A program made the position numbers and the translations under genes. Shown in pieces: positions 15,000-26,444 of a DNA stretch of 64,000 nucleotides. The notes under the pieces were generated by a model. The model saw only the letters and a program-made list of their open reading frames with translations, was not told where the DNA came from and ran no database searches. The first letter of the stretch is position 1. Every line of letters starts with the position of its first letter. Location of the stretch: contig NZ_JADQTO010000014.1 in the NCBI RefSeq assembly GCF_015704865.1, positions 85,114 to 149,113 of the forward strand, read 5' to 3'. This DNA comes from Actinoplanes aureus. GTDB taxonomy: Bacteria; Actinomycetota; Actinomycetes; Mycobacteriales; Micromonosporaceae.

Positions 15000-16268
15000 A
15001 TGTCGACTCGTCGCGAGATCCTGGCCCTCGCCTCCGGTACGGCGCTGGCCGCCGCGGCCGTGCCCGAGCCCGCCTTCGCCGCCGGCCGTGCCGACGGCTG
15101 GGTCGCGACCTGGGCCGCCGTGCCGACGACGATCCCGCCGGGAGATCCGCTGGTGCTGGCCGACCAGACGGTCCGGCACGTGGTGCACACCAGCATCGGC
15201 GGTGATCAGCTGAGGATCCGGCTGACCAACGAGTTCGGCGCGACCCCGCTGCGGATCGGCGAGGTGCACGTCGCGGTCCGGGACGGCTCGGGTGCGAGCA
15301 CCGACGCGGTCGCCGGCACCGATCGGCGGGTGACCTTCGGCGGGCGTGGCGCGGTGACCGTGCCGGCCGGGGCACCGCTGGTCAGCGACCCGGTCCGGTT
15401 GCCGATCAAGGGCGGGACGGACCTGGTCGTCAGCATCCATCTGCCGGAGTCCACCCCGGTCACCACGCTGGCGGCCTTCGCCTTCCAGGACAACGTGGTC
15501 GCGAGCGGGAACGTGACCGCGGCCCGCCGGGTCACCCCGGTCCGGACCGTGGGGCAGGTGCTGTTCCTCTCCGGGGTCAGCGTGCGCACCCACGGCGCGT
15601 CGATCGTCACGCTCGGCGACTCGATCACGAACGGGGCGAACACCGAGACGAACGCCAACCACCGCTGGCCCGACCTGCTCGCCGCCCGGCTGCGCGCGGC
15701 ACGCGTCGAGCGCGGTGTGGCGAACGTCGGCGTCTCCGGAAACCGGCTGCTGCACGACCCGAATCCGCCGGCCGGCAGTGCCGCGGAGGCGTTCGCGGCG
15801 TATTTCGGGCACAGTGCGCTGCGCCGATTCGATCGGGACGTGCTCGCCCAGCCCGGCGCGGCGTACCTGGTGGTGCTGATCGGGGTCAACGACCTCGGTC
15901 ACCCGGGCACCGTCGCTCCGGCGAACGAGGTGGTGTCGGCGGAGGACTTGATCTGGGGGCACCGCCAGTTGATCGCTCGCGCGCATCAGGCCGGGCTGCG
16001 GGCGTACGGTGCGACGATCCTGCCGTTCAAGGCCGACACGCTCGGCTTCTACACCCCGGAGAACGAGCGCAAGCGGTCCGCGCTGAACTCCTGGATCCGT
16101 ACGTCCGGCGAGTACGACGCCGTGATCGACTTCGACCGGGCGGTCCGTGACCCGGCTGATCCGCTACGGCTGGCCGCCGCCTACGACAGCGGTGACCACC
16201 TGCACCCGAACGACGCCGGGATGGCCGCGATGGCCGCCGCGATCCCGCTCCGCCTCTTCCGGAATTAG
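15000..16268 (+). CDS. Tat-exported SGNH/GDSL hydrolase (lipase/esterase)
   Basis: A 422-residue secreted esterase-type enzyme. The N-terminus STRREILALASGTALAAAAV is a twin-arginine signal peptide, with cleavage likely near AFA-AG (residue 27). The catalytic region starts with IVTLGDSITNG (serine near residue 208), followed by the block III-like GVNDLGHPG and the C-terminal SGDHLHPND with the Asp-x-x-His pair. The ~180 residues before the GDS block form an extra beta-rich domain typical of the large actinobacterial SGNH subfamily acting on lipids or polysaccharides. ATG 15000 with CGGAG six bases upstream. It is convergent with tmk, three bases apart. Confidence 0.92.
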   Translation: MSTRREILALASGTALAAAAVPEPAFAAGRADGWVATWAAVPTTIPPGDPLVLADQTVRHVVHTSIGGDQLRIRLTNEFGATPLRIGEVHVAVRDGSGASTDAVAGTDRRVTFGGRGAVTVPAGAPLVSDPVRLPIKGGTDLVVSIHLPESTPVTTLAAFAFQDNVVASGNVTAARRVTPVRTVGQVLFLSGVSVRTHGASIVTLGDSITNGANTETNANHRWPDLLAARLRAARVERGVANVGVSGNRLLHDPNPPAGSAAEAFAAYFGHSALRRFDRDVLAQPGAAYLVVLIGVNDLGHPGTVAPANEVVSAEDLIWGHRQLIARAHQAGLRAYGATILPFKADTLGFYTPENERKRSALNSWIRTSGEYDAVIDFDRAVRDPADPLRLAAAYDSGDHLHPNDAGMAAMAAAIPLRLFRN

Positions 16269-16271
16269 TCG

Positions 16272-18467
16272 CTAGGGACGGCGACGGGTCTGCGTGTCCT
16301 CGTCGTCGTCGATACCGATCAACTCGGCCATCTCCTCCAGCACAGGCGCGTCCGGGATGTCGGTGTCCGGGGCGGCCGCCGGCGGCACGGTCTCCGGGTA
16401 CGCCGCGTCCATGGCACTGAGCAGCCCCGCCAGTCGCTCGGTCACCGTCTCGGCGATCTCCTCGACCGGCCGGGCCGCGTCCAGCACCAGGTACCGCTTG
16501 GGGTCCGCGGCGGCGAGGTCGAGGAACGCGTACCGCACCCGCTCGTGGAAGGTCCGCGACTCGCTCTCCAGCCGGTCGGTGCCGGCGCCACGGGAGTCCA
16601 CCCGGTTGAGCCCGACACCGGGGTCCACGTCGAGCAGGACGACCAGGTCGGGCTTGAGGCCGCCGGTGGCCCAGGCGGAGAGCCAGGAGATCTCCTGGAC
16701 CGGGAGGGTACGCCCGGCACCCTGATAGGCGAGCGACGAGTCAACGTACCGATCGCTGATCACGACCGCGCCCCGTGCCAACGCCGGCCGGACCACCGTG
16801 GCCACGTGGTGTGCCCGGTCGGCGGCGTACAGGAGGGCTTCGGCCCGGGGTGACGGGGCGTCGCCCTTGTCCAGGACCAGGCCACGGATCCGGGAGCCGA
16901 CCGGGGTGGCACCGGGCTCCCGGGTGACCACCACGTCCCGTCCCTGCGCCTGCAGCGTCTCGGCGAGCCGGTTGACCTGGGTCGACTTGCCGGCACCCTC
17001 ACCGCCCTCGAACACCACGAAAACACCGGCCCGGACGAAGGTCTCCGCCGGGGAGAGCGGGCGGCCGCGCACCGAGCCCCACAGGTCGGCAAGCACCGGT
17101 ACGCCGCGTTTGTCGTCCATCTGCCGGAACGAGCCGATGCCGACCCAGATCCCGATCGCGCCCGCCACCAGCAGCAGCACGCGGGTGGCCGAGACGTCGA
17201 AGCCGACCGGCCCGAGATCGACCCGGCGCGAGCTACCCAGCCCGACCAGGAAGCCGGAGAGGGTGATGGCCAGCAGCAGCACCATCCGGACGCCGATCTG
17301 CACCACGGCGAAGACCCGCCCACGGAGCTCGTCGGCGATCTCGCCGTAGAGCAGGGTGGTACCGGCCAGGAACGCCATCCCGGCGCCCGCACCGACCAGC
17401 AGGGCACCGACCAGCGCCATGGAGAGGTGGAAGGCGAAACCGAGGAACATCACCGAACCGCTGGCCAGCACGATGCTCATGCCGAACCAGCGGCGCCGGG
17501 AGAGGTCCTTCACGATCATCGGCCCGAGCCCGATGCCGAGCGCCAGGCCCATGAAGATGACGCCGAAGAGCAGCGCGAAGGCGGCCTCGCCGGCGCCCAA
17601 TGAGGTGGCGAAGGTACGCGCGGCGCCGATCACCACACCGCCGGCCGCGAAAGCACCGAAGATGCCCAGCACCAGGCCCCGGACCAGCGCGGTGTGCCCG
17701 ATGAACTTCCACCCGTCCAGGAACTGGCGGGTCATGCTCTGCTCGGCGGCCTTCGCCCGTTCCGGCGTCTTGCCGCCGATCTCCTTGATGCCGAAGAAGA
17801 CCACCAGCGCGGTGGCGAGCCGGGCCAGCGCGTTGATGTAGAGCGCCAGCTGCACCGGTTGGGCCCAGTCGGGCAGCGACACCCCGGACTGCTGCACGCC
17901 GGCGGTGAGCGCGGAGAGCGCCAGCGCGGCGAGGATCGGCGTGATCCCGTACGTGGTGACCAGCGTGAGCTGGTTGGAGATCTCGATCCGGCTCTTCGGG
18001 ATGAGGTTCGGAACCGCGGCCTCCTTGGCCGGGATCCAGATCAGGGTGATCGTCTCGCCGATGAAGGTGGCGATGGTGGCCCAGGCGACGGTCAGCGCGG
18101 CCGAGCCGCCGAACAGCGGGACCAGCGGGATCGACCCGTAGATGACGAATCGGAGCAGGTCGGTGATGACCATCGTGTAGCGCCGGTCGAACCGGTCCGC
18201 GAACACACCGGCGATCGGGCCGAGCAACAGCGCCGGCAGCAGGCGTACGGCGATGGTGCCGCCGAACGCCGCGCCTTGGGCCGCGGTGTTCTCGAACTGG
18301 GCGGAGGCGAAGAGGGCGGTGGCCAGCAGGCCGATCCAGTCGCCGAACGACGCGGCGGCGAGCACGAGCCAGAGCCGGCGGAAGCCTCGCAGCCGCAGGA
18401 CCGACCGGAGCGCCGCCGCACCCGAGAGGTCGACGGGCCCGCTGTCCTGGCGATTTTCGCTGTTGAT
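16272..18467 (-). CDS. tmk: MFS transporter-thymidylate kinase fusion
   Basis: A two-domain protein. The N-terminal ~450 residues form an MFS-like domain with about twelve helices (GDWIGLLATALFAS, GPIAGVFADRFDRRYTM). The C-terminal part is thymidylate kinase: FVVFEGGEGAGKSTQ (P-loop), VVTREPGATP (DR/ER-type site) and ISDRYVDSSLAYQGAGR. Tmk makes dTDP for DNA synthesis; the membrane-anchored fusion is known in actinobacteria. The first normal start is GTG 18365, which cuts the first helix region. The frame continues 34 codons further to an ATC at 18467 that has GGAGG eight bases upstream, with a stop at 18486-18488 and no ATG/GTG/TTG between. I give 18467 as the probable start; the conservative start is 18365. 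Confidence 0.85.
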   Translation of the reverse strand: MNSENRQDSGPVDLSGAAALRSVLRLRGFRRLWLVLAAASFGDWIGLLATALFASAQFENTAAQGAAFGGTIAVRLLPALLLGPIAGVFADRFDRRYTMVITDLLRFVIYGSIPLVPLFGGSAALTVAWATIATFIGETITLIWIPAKEAAVPNLIPKSRIEISNQLTLVTTYGITPILAALALSALTAGVQQSGVSLPDWAQPVQLALYINALARLATALVVFFGIKEIGGKTPERAKAAEQSMTRQFLDGWKFIGHTALVRGLVLGIFGAFAAGGVVIGAARTFATSLGAGEAAFALLFGVIFMGLALGIGLGPMIVKDLSRRRWFGMSIVLASGSVMFLGFAFHLSMALVGALLVGAGAGMAFLAGTTLLYGEIADELRGRVFAVVQIGVRMVLLLAITLSGFLVGLGSSRRVDLGPVGFDVSATRVLLLVAGAIGIWVGIGSFRQMDDKRGVPVLADLWGSVRGRPLSPAETFVRAGVFVVFEGGEGAGKSTQVNRLAETLQAQGRDVVVTREPGATPVGSRIRGLVLDKGDAPSPRAEALLYAADRAHHVATVVRPALARGAVVISDRYVDSSLAYQGAGRTLPVQEISWLSAWATGGLKPDLVVLLDVDPGVGLNRVDSRGAGTDRLESESRTFHERVRYAFLDLAAADPKRYLVLDAARPVEEIAETVTERLAGLLSAMDAAYPETVPPAAAPDTDIPDAPVLEEMAELIGIDDDEDTQTRRRP

Positions 18468-18598
18468 GGCCCCTACCTCCCGTGGTCACTGCTCGGAGCA
18501 CTGTAACCGGCCGCCGCAGCTCACTGAGCTCCACACATACGGGTAGAACGGATGTGAATGCCTTTCGCATTGCCCCGGAGGCAAGTTACCGTGCTCGC

Positions 18599-19804
18599 GT
18601 GCTCACGGACCGCACTGCCCTGCGTCAGCGACTCGAAAAGGCCACCGACCACCTGGAGACGCCGCTCGCCGCGGTGGACCTGGCCGCCTTCGACGACAAC
18701 GCCGATCAACTGACCGCCCGTGCTGCGGGCAAGCCGATCCGGGTCGCCAGCAAGTCGGTGCGCTGCCGCACGCTGCTCGAACGGGTGCTGTCCCGCCCCG
18801 GCTGGCGCGGCGTGATGGCGTACACGCTGCCCGAGGCGATCTGGCTGGTCCGCTCCGGCGTGACCGATGACGTGCTTGTCGCGTACCCCACCGCCGATCG
18901 GACCGCGCTGCGGGAGCTGGCCTCGGACGCCGCGCTGGCCGCCGCCGTGACCGTCATGGTCGACCACCCGGCCCAGCCGAATCTGATCGACCAGGTCGTA
19001 CCGCCCACCGATCGGCCGGACATCCGTCTCTGCCTGGACTTCGACGCCTCCTGGCGGCCGGCCGGTCCGCTGTACGTCGGCGTACGCCGCTCGCCGGTGC
19101 ACTCGGCCGCCCAGGCCGGTGCCCTGGCCCGCATGCTCGCTGACCGGCCCGGATTCCGGCTGGCCGGCATGATGTCCTACGAGGCGCACATCGCCGGCGT
19201 CGGCGACGACCCGCCCGGACAGGCACTGCGCGCCCGGCTGATCCGGCTGATGCAGAGCCGGGCCCTCCCCGAGTTGCTGGCGCGTCGCGCGGCGGCGGTC
19301 CGGGCCGTACGCGAGCATGCCGACCTCGAGTTCGTCAACGGCGGCGGCACCGGCAGCGTGGCCGCGACCAGCGCCGATCCCTCGATCACCGAGGTGACCG
19401 CCGGTTCCGGCCTCTACGGCCCGGCGCTCTTCGACTCGTACCGGAGCTGGCGCCCGAACCCGGCCGCGTTCTTCGCGCTCTCGGTGGTCCGCCGCCCGGC
19501 ACCCCGGATCGCCACGGTGCTCGGCGGCGGCTGGGTCGCCTCCGGCACCGCGGAGAAGTCCCGCCTGCCGGCGCCTTACCTGCCGGAAGGGCTCGAGTTC
19601 AAGGCCGACGAGGGCGCCGGGGAGGTGCAGACACCGCTGCTCGGCGCGGCGGCCGAAGAGCTGCGCCCCGGCGACCGGGTCTGGTTCCGTCACGCCAAGG
19701 CCGGCGAGCTGTGCGAGCACGTCAACGAGTTGCAGCTCATCGACGGCGAGACAGCGACGCCGGCCCCGACCTACCGCGGAGAAGGCCGTGCCTTCCTGGG
19801 CTGA
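18599..19804 (+). CDS. Amino acid deaminase/aldolase (alanine-racemase fold, DSD1-like)
   Basis: A 401-residue PLP enzyme. The N-terminal alanine-racemase-type barrel holds the probable PLP lysine in PIRVASKSVRC and the segment LPEAIWLVRSG. The C-terminal metal-binding part of the D-serine dehydratase/D-threonine aldolase type is WFRHAKAGELCEHVNEL (His and Cys ligands). The substrate is probably a D-amino acid or beta-hydroxy amino acid; the exact one is unknown. The open frame runs from 18482, but residues before VLTDRTALRQRLEKA have no family character. GTG 18599 is preferred although GGAGG lies rather far upstream (18 bases); GTG 18554 is the alternative. Confidence 0.85.
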   Translation: MLTDRTALRQRLEKATDHLETPLAAVDLAAFDDNADQLTARAAGKPIRVASKSVRCRTLLERVLSRPGWRGVMAYTLPEAIWLVRSGVTDDVLVAYPTADRTALRELASDAALAAAVTVMVDHPAQPNLIDQVVPPTDRPDIRLCLDFDASWRPAGPLYVGVRRSPVHSAAQAGALARMLADRPGFRLAGMMSYEAHIAGVGDDPPGQALRARLIRLMQSRALPELLARRAAAVRAVREHADLEFVNGGGTGSVAATSADPSITEVTAGSGLYGPALFDSYRSWRPNPAAFFALSVVRRPAPRIATVLGGGWVASGTAEKSRLPAPYLPEGLEFKADEGAGEVQTPLLGAAAEELRPGDRVWFRHAKAGELCEHVNELQLIDGETATPAPTYRGEGRAFLG

Positions 19805-19823
19805 CCGTTCGAGAACGGCGAGC

Positions 19824-20453
19824 TCAGGCGTCCACGTGCCGGTGCAGGTACTCCCGGATCAGTGCCTTGGCCTCGGTCAGCACCGCCTCGTCACCGTTCG
19901 CGTCCCGGCGGAACGCCAGCTTGATCAGCGCGTCGGCGGCCTCGACCGAGATCTGCAACGCGAAGCGCAGCCGGATCCGGTCGATCAGCTGGAACTGCTC
20001 GACCAGCAACTCGGCCAGCCGCTCGGCGATGACCGCGTTGTTGTCCCGATCCGAGTCCAGCAGGTGCAGGTCGACCACGTCACCGAAGTGCAGCGTCCGG
20101 AAGCCCGGGACACTGCGGTGCATGCGGATGTACGCGTCGATCGCCGCGTCCACCGCGTCCCACCAGTGAGTGAACGTCTCGCTGGCGAACCGGTCGGAGA
20201 GACTCTGCAGGTAAGCGTCCATGTTGCGCAGCGCGAGGGCCTGAACGATGGCCCGCTTGTCCGGGAAGAACTGGTAGACCGAGCCGATGGCGACCTCGGC
20301 TCGCTCGGCCAGCAGCGTCGTGGTCAGGCCTTCATACCCGACCTCGTCCACCAGCTCGGCGCAGGCGTCGAGCATGCGCTGTACCCGGGCAACGCTTCTG
20401 CCCTGCACCGGAACCCGCCTCAGCGGACCGGTGCTGACGGTTGGTGTCGACAC
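19824..20453 (-). CDS. TetR-family transcriptional regulator
   Basis: A 209-residue repressor. The N-terminal helix-turn-helix covers about residues 20-65 (VQRMLDACAELVDEVGYEGL, LAERAEVAIGSVYQFFPDKR). The C-terminal ligand domain is helical with no distinctive motif. The start is GTG 20453. It is transcribed divergently from the lactone oxidase gene, and a 15-bp inverted repeat lies at 20478-20515 between them. It therefore very likely represses itself and the oxidase gene until an unknown ligand binds. Confidence 0.93.
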   Translation of the reverse strand: MSTPTVSTGPLRRVPVQGRSVARVQRMLDACAELVDEVGYEGLTTTLLAERAEVAIGSVYQFFPDKRAIVQALALRNMDAYLQSLSDRFASETFTHWWDAVDAAIDAYIRMHRSVPGFRTLHFGDVVDLHLLDSDRDNNAVIAERLAELLVEQFQLIDRIRLRFALQISVEAADALIKLAFRRDANGDEAVLTEAKALIREYLHRHVDA

Positions 20454-20477
20454 GCGTCGCCACTCCCTCTCAGCAGA

Positions 20478-20515
20478 GAGATTTACTCACGAAGACAATG
20501 TCGTGAATAAATCTC
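20478..20515. promoter_or_regulatory. Palindromic operator, probable TetR binding site
   Basis: GAGATTTACTCACGA (20478-20492) and TCGTGAATAAATCTC (20501-20515) are inverted copies matching at 14 of 15 positions around an 8-base centre. The site starts 24 bases upstream of the TetR start and lies 94 bases before the oxidase start, in a locally A/T-rich region. A half-site-like GTGATAAATC follows at 20517. Confidence 0.8.
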
Positions 20516-20608
20516 AGTGATAAATCGAACGTTACTCGGATCAACGAGCGAGGCGCATCGACGGGACGCCAGGTACTGGTGTCCGCTCGGACGGAGGACA
20601 AGGCCGGA

Positions 20609-21904
20609 ATGACTACACCCGCTAACTCCCGCCGCTGGACCAACTGGGGACGCAATCAGGAGTCGGTGGCAGAGGTGCTGACTCCCGGCTCCGCGGACGA
20701 GGTAGCCGCCCAAGTGAACCACGCCTCGGAAAGCGGCCGACGGATCAAAGTGGTCGGTAGCGGGCACTCCTTCACCGCCATCGCGGTGGCCGACGACCAG
20801 CGGATGCTCCTGCACCGGCTGACCGGACTCGTCTCTATCGACGGCCCGCTGGTGACCGTGCAGGCCGGCATGCCGCTGTCCACTCTGAACGCGCTGCTCG
20901 CCGAGCACGGGCTGGCCCTGCCGAACCTCGGCGACATCGACGCGCAGACCGTCGCCGGGGCCGTCTCCACCGGCACCCACGGCACCGGCGCCGGCCACTC
21001 CACCCTGGCGTCCTGCGTCGAGGCGGTGACGATGGTGACGGCAACCGGCAAGATCGAGAAGTTCACCGCCGACGCGCCGGAGTTCCAGGCGGTCCGGCTC
21101 GGGCTGGGCGCGCTCGGCGTACTGGTCGAGGTGACGTTGCGCTGCGTGCCCACCTTCACGCTGCTCGCCGACGAGCGGCCGATGGCACTGCCGGACGTGC
21201 TGGCCGGGCTCGACGAATGGATCGCCGGGAACGACCACGTCGAGTTCTTCTGGTATCCGTACACCGACCGGACCCACCTCAAGCGCAACAACCGGGTGCC
21301 CGAGAACGACCGGCCGCTGTCGGCGTTCCGGGGCTGGCTCGACGACGACTTCCTCTCCAACACCGTCTGGCAGGGTGTCTGCCGGCTCGGCCGGCGAGTG
21401 CCGGCCACGGTTCCGGCGCTCAGCGCGATGTCGGCCCGCGCGCTGAGCGCGCGGACCTACACCGGTCGCTCCGATGAGGTCTTCTGCTCGCCCCGGCGGG
21501 TCCGGTTCACCGAGATGGAGTACGAGATCCCGCGCGCCGCCCTCCCCGAGGTCCTCGACGCGCTGGCCGGCATCCTCGACCGGCTGCCGTTCAAGGTGCA
21601 GTTCCCGGTGGAGGTGCGGTTCACCGGCCCGGACGACATCTGGCTGTCGCACGGGTACGGCCGCGAGTCCGCCTACATCGCCGTGCACCAGTTCATCGGC
21701 AGCCCGTACGAGCCGTACTTCCGGGCCTTCGAAGCGGTCTGCGCACCACTGGGCGGCCGGCCGCACTGGGGAAAGCTGCACTACCGGGACGCGGAGTCAC
21801 TGCGCTCGGCGTACCCCCGCTTCGACGACTTCCTGGCGGTGCGCGACCGCCTGGACCCGAATCGGGTTTTCACCAACGACTACCTGACCCGGGTCCTGGG
21901 CTAG
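20609..21904 (+). CDS. FAD-linked sugar 1,4-lactone oxidase
   Basis: A 431-residue oxidase of the D-arabinono-1,4-lactone/L-gulonolactone family. The VAO-type FAD domain includes KVVGSGHSFTAIA near residue 47, whose histidine is the usual covalent FAD attachment site. The second FAD motif is DIDAQTVAGAVSTGTHGTG. The C-terminal family signature RPHWGKLHY is present. It would oxidise an aldonolactone or alditol at the expense of oxygen or another acceptor. ATG 20609 has AAGG at five bases; a GTG at 20579 would add ten residues. It is controlled, by inference, by the divergent TetR gene. It is convergent with topA. Confidence 0.92.
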   Translation: MTTPANSRRWTNWGRNQESVAEVLTPGSADEVAAQVNHASESGRRIKVVGSGHSFTAIAVADDQRMLLHRLTGLVSIDGPLVTVQAGMPLSTLNALLAEHGLALPNLGDIDAQTVAGAVSTGTHGTGAGHSTLASCVEAVTMVTATGKIEKFTADAPEFQAVRLGLGALGVLVEVTLRCVPTFTLLADERPMALPDVLAGLDEWIAGNDHVEFFWYPYTDRTHLKRNNRVPENDRPLSAFRGWLDDDFLSNTVWQGVCRLGRRVPATVPALSAMSARALSARTYTGRSDEVFCSPRRVRFTEMEYEIPRAALPEVLDALAGILDRLPFKVQFPVEVRFTGPDDIWLSHGYGRESAYIAVHQFIGSPYEPYFRAFEAVCAPLGGRPHWGKLHYRDAESLRSAYPRFDDFLAVRDRLDPNRVFTNDYLTRVLG

Positions 21905-21911
21905 TCGGCTC

Positions 21912-24731
<2,820 letters not shown>

Positions 24732-24930
24732 GGCACTCCCAATTTCGTTGCGATCCTCGGCGCTCTCCGTCTTGCCCGGCAGAGCACAGACGTTCAACGT
24801 AACGCGCCGGACGAGCCCACATTCCCCGGGAACCCCGCAGTCGGATGGTAACGGCCCGGCCACCGCATGCGTCCGACCGCGACACCGTACACCGGGAAGA
24901 CGTTGTTATGTCGGACACAATCAAGGAAGA

Positions 24931-25752
24931 TCACGCAGCTGCGCCGCCGGGCCATGATTCCTCCGGCGCCGCAGGTGGGCGCTCTCCGACCAGCTCGGCG
25001 AGCCGGCGCAGACGCCGGCGGCCGGAGATCAGATAGAACCGTCCGTCATCCGACACGCGGCCGGCCAGACCGGCCCGGACCAGCGCCGCTTCCACCGGAA
25101 GCCGGTCTTTTCCGAGATCCAGGCCGAGTGCGTAACCGCCGGGCCGGGGATCGCCCGCGGCGGCCACCCAGAGACGCAGCCGGGGTCCGCTCAGGAAGAG
25201 CTGAGCGGCGGCCGCCGGCCAGGCACGGGCCAGGCCATTCAACCGCTGGGAGTACGCCGTACGCACTTCGAAGATCTGCCGGGGTGGCTCCGGATCGGCC
25301 TCGGCTTCGGGTTCCGTGACTTTCGCCGCATCGGGCTCGACGGGCGGCTCCGTGGCGCCCGGTTCGTCGCTCTTCGGGTGTTTCGGCCCGTCGATCACCT
25401 CTGACTGGATCGAGGGCTCGTCCTCCCGTACCCCATCGGGGTTTTCCGTCACCGGAGCCCAACCGGCTGCAAGGCCGCGCGCGACCAGCTCGCCGACCAG
25501 GACATGCACCCGCCAGGCGGCATCGACGCGAACCGTGACCCGCGCTGTGCCGCCCATCCGGCCGAGCCGGCCGGGGCCGGCGAGCAAGCCGGCCAGATCG
25601 GCCGGCGAGGGCTCGGTGGTCTCGGCGCCGAACATCGACAGCTGGCGGCCCGCCTCCCGGCTCGCCGCGCCACGCTGAGGATGCCTTTTCGCCACCGGGA
25701 CCGGAGGAGGAAGCACCTCGCGCGGTATCAGCGGCCAGCCGGTCTCGGTCAT
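24931..25752 (-). CDS. Conserved hypothetical protein
   Basis: A 273-residue soluble protein that I do not recognise. The N-terminal ~100 residues include QLSMFGAETTEPSPADLAGL and a basic beta-like stretch (GGTARVTVRVDAAWRVHVL). A central acidic, Pro/Glu-rich linker (about 115-155) separates it from a C-terminal part with FEVRTAYSQRLNGLARAW and VSDDGRFYLISGRRRLRRL, which looks like a small folded domain. There is no signal peptide or membrane helix. The ATG at 25752 sits inside a 20-bp duplication shared with the end of the upstream lipoprotein gene, so the two genes are probably co-transcribed. Confidence 0.75.
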   Translation of the reverse strand: MTETGWPLIPREVLPPPVPVAKRHPQRGAASREAGRQLSMFGAETTEPSPADLAGLLAGPGRLGRMGGTARVTVRVDAAWRVHVLVGELVARGLAAGWAPVTENPDGVREDEPSIQSEVIDGPKHPKSDEPGATEPPVEPDAAKVTEPEAEADPEPPRQIFEVRTAYSQRLNGLARAWPAAAAQLFLSGPRLRLWVAAAGDPRPGGYALGLDLGKDRLPVEAALVRAGLAGRVSDDGRFYLISGRRRLRRLAELVGERPPAAPEESWPGGAAA

Positions 25753-25785
25753 CTCACTGACATTCAGGTCATCTCACTGACATTC
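25747..25785. repeat. 20-bp tandem duplication across a gene junction
   Basis: The 19-base sequence GGTCATCTCACTGACATTC occurs at 25747-25765 and again at 25767-25785. The copy at higher coordinates contains the stop of the lipoprotein gene, and the other contains the start of the next gene. Between them a two-codon frame (ATG ACC TGA) is left. Confidence 0.9.
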
Positions 25786-26304
25786 CGGCAGTGAGTCGAA
25801 GGCCTGTCTCAGCTCGATCGACTCCAGTGTCTTGGTGTCGAGGCTGCTCTCCTCATATTCCGCGGTGAGGCGCTCGACCACCTTGCTCACCTCGGCGTAG
25901 AACGCCTTGGCCGGGCTGGTGGCGAGGGCCTGGATGCCGTTGCGCGCATGGCCGTAGGCATCCCGGATGCCGGCGAGCGAGCCGATGAAGCCCTGCGCGA
26001 TCTCGTCACCCTTGTCCACGTCGGGGACGCCGGCACGCTCCACGTCGCGACGGGCCTCCTCGCTCGCGGTCGCGGCACCGTCGAAGAGCCGGGCCAGGTT
26101 CTCTTTCGCCTGGCCGGGCGTGGTCTTCGTGGTCATCTGCTGCTGGGTCCGGCTGGTGAGGGTGTCGATCTCGCTGCGCCACGGGTTGAGTGCGGTGCAG
26201 ACCAGCGCCGCCCAGGCCTGTGGTCCGGGTTGCCCGGAACAGGCGCCCAGCGGCACGGCGAGCACGAGGGCGAGAGCCAGGGAGATCGGTCGGACCGCGC
26301 GCAT
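25774..26304 (-). CDS. Putative lipoprotein
   Basis: A 176-residue exported lipoprotein. The signal (MRAVRPISLALALVLAVPLG) ends in the lipobox LGAC, with the lipidated cysteine at residue 22. The mature part is helical and charged (ALNPWRSEIDTLTSRTQQQM, AKENLARLFDGAATASEEAR), with two cysteines besides the lipobox one. There is no recognised domain. The open frame begins at 26370, but ATG 26304 gives a proper signal peptide. It is followed after 21 bases by the 24931-25752 gene. Confidence 0.8.
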   Translation of the reverse strand: MRAVRPISLALALVLAVPLGACSGQPGPQAWAALVCTALNPWRSEIDTLTSRTQQQMTTKTTPGQAKENLARLFDGAATASEEARRDVERAGVPDVDKGDEIAQGFIGSLAGIRDAYGHARNGIQALATSPAKAFYAEVSKVVERLTAEYEESSLDTKTLESIELRQAFDSLPECQ

Positions 26305-26360
26305 GGGAAGCAGCGTACGACTACGGTCCGACACTCCACACGCCTCGATCGAGTCAAAGC

Positions 26361-26390
26361 GAAAGGGCACCCGGAACCGGGTGCCCTTTC
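26361..26390 (-). terminator. Terminator downstream of hppA
   Basis: A perfect 14-bp stem (GAAAGGGCACCCGG paired with CCGGGTGCCCTTTC) with a two-base loop, 55 bases beyond the hppA stop. It should separate hppA from the lipoprotein gene, whose start lies 57 bases further on. Confidence 0.85.
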
Positions 26391-26444
26391 GTCCTTTTCA
26401 GATCTTTCGATGGGCTTTTCTTCGAGTCTCCGCCGCGGGACGGC

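Noticed and set aside
17233..18570. 445-codon minus-strand open frame overlapping the MFS-Tmk gene
   Set aside because: It is a different frame of the same strand with Arg/Gly/His-rich sequence; the real frame encodes the MFS helices and the kinase.
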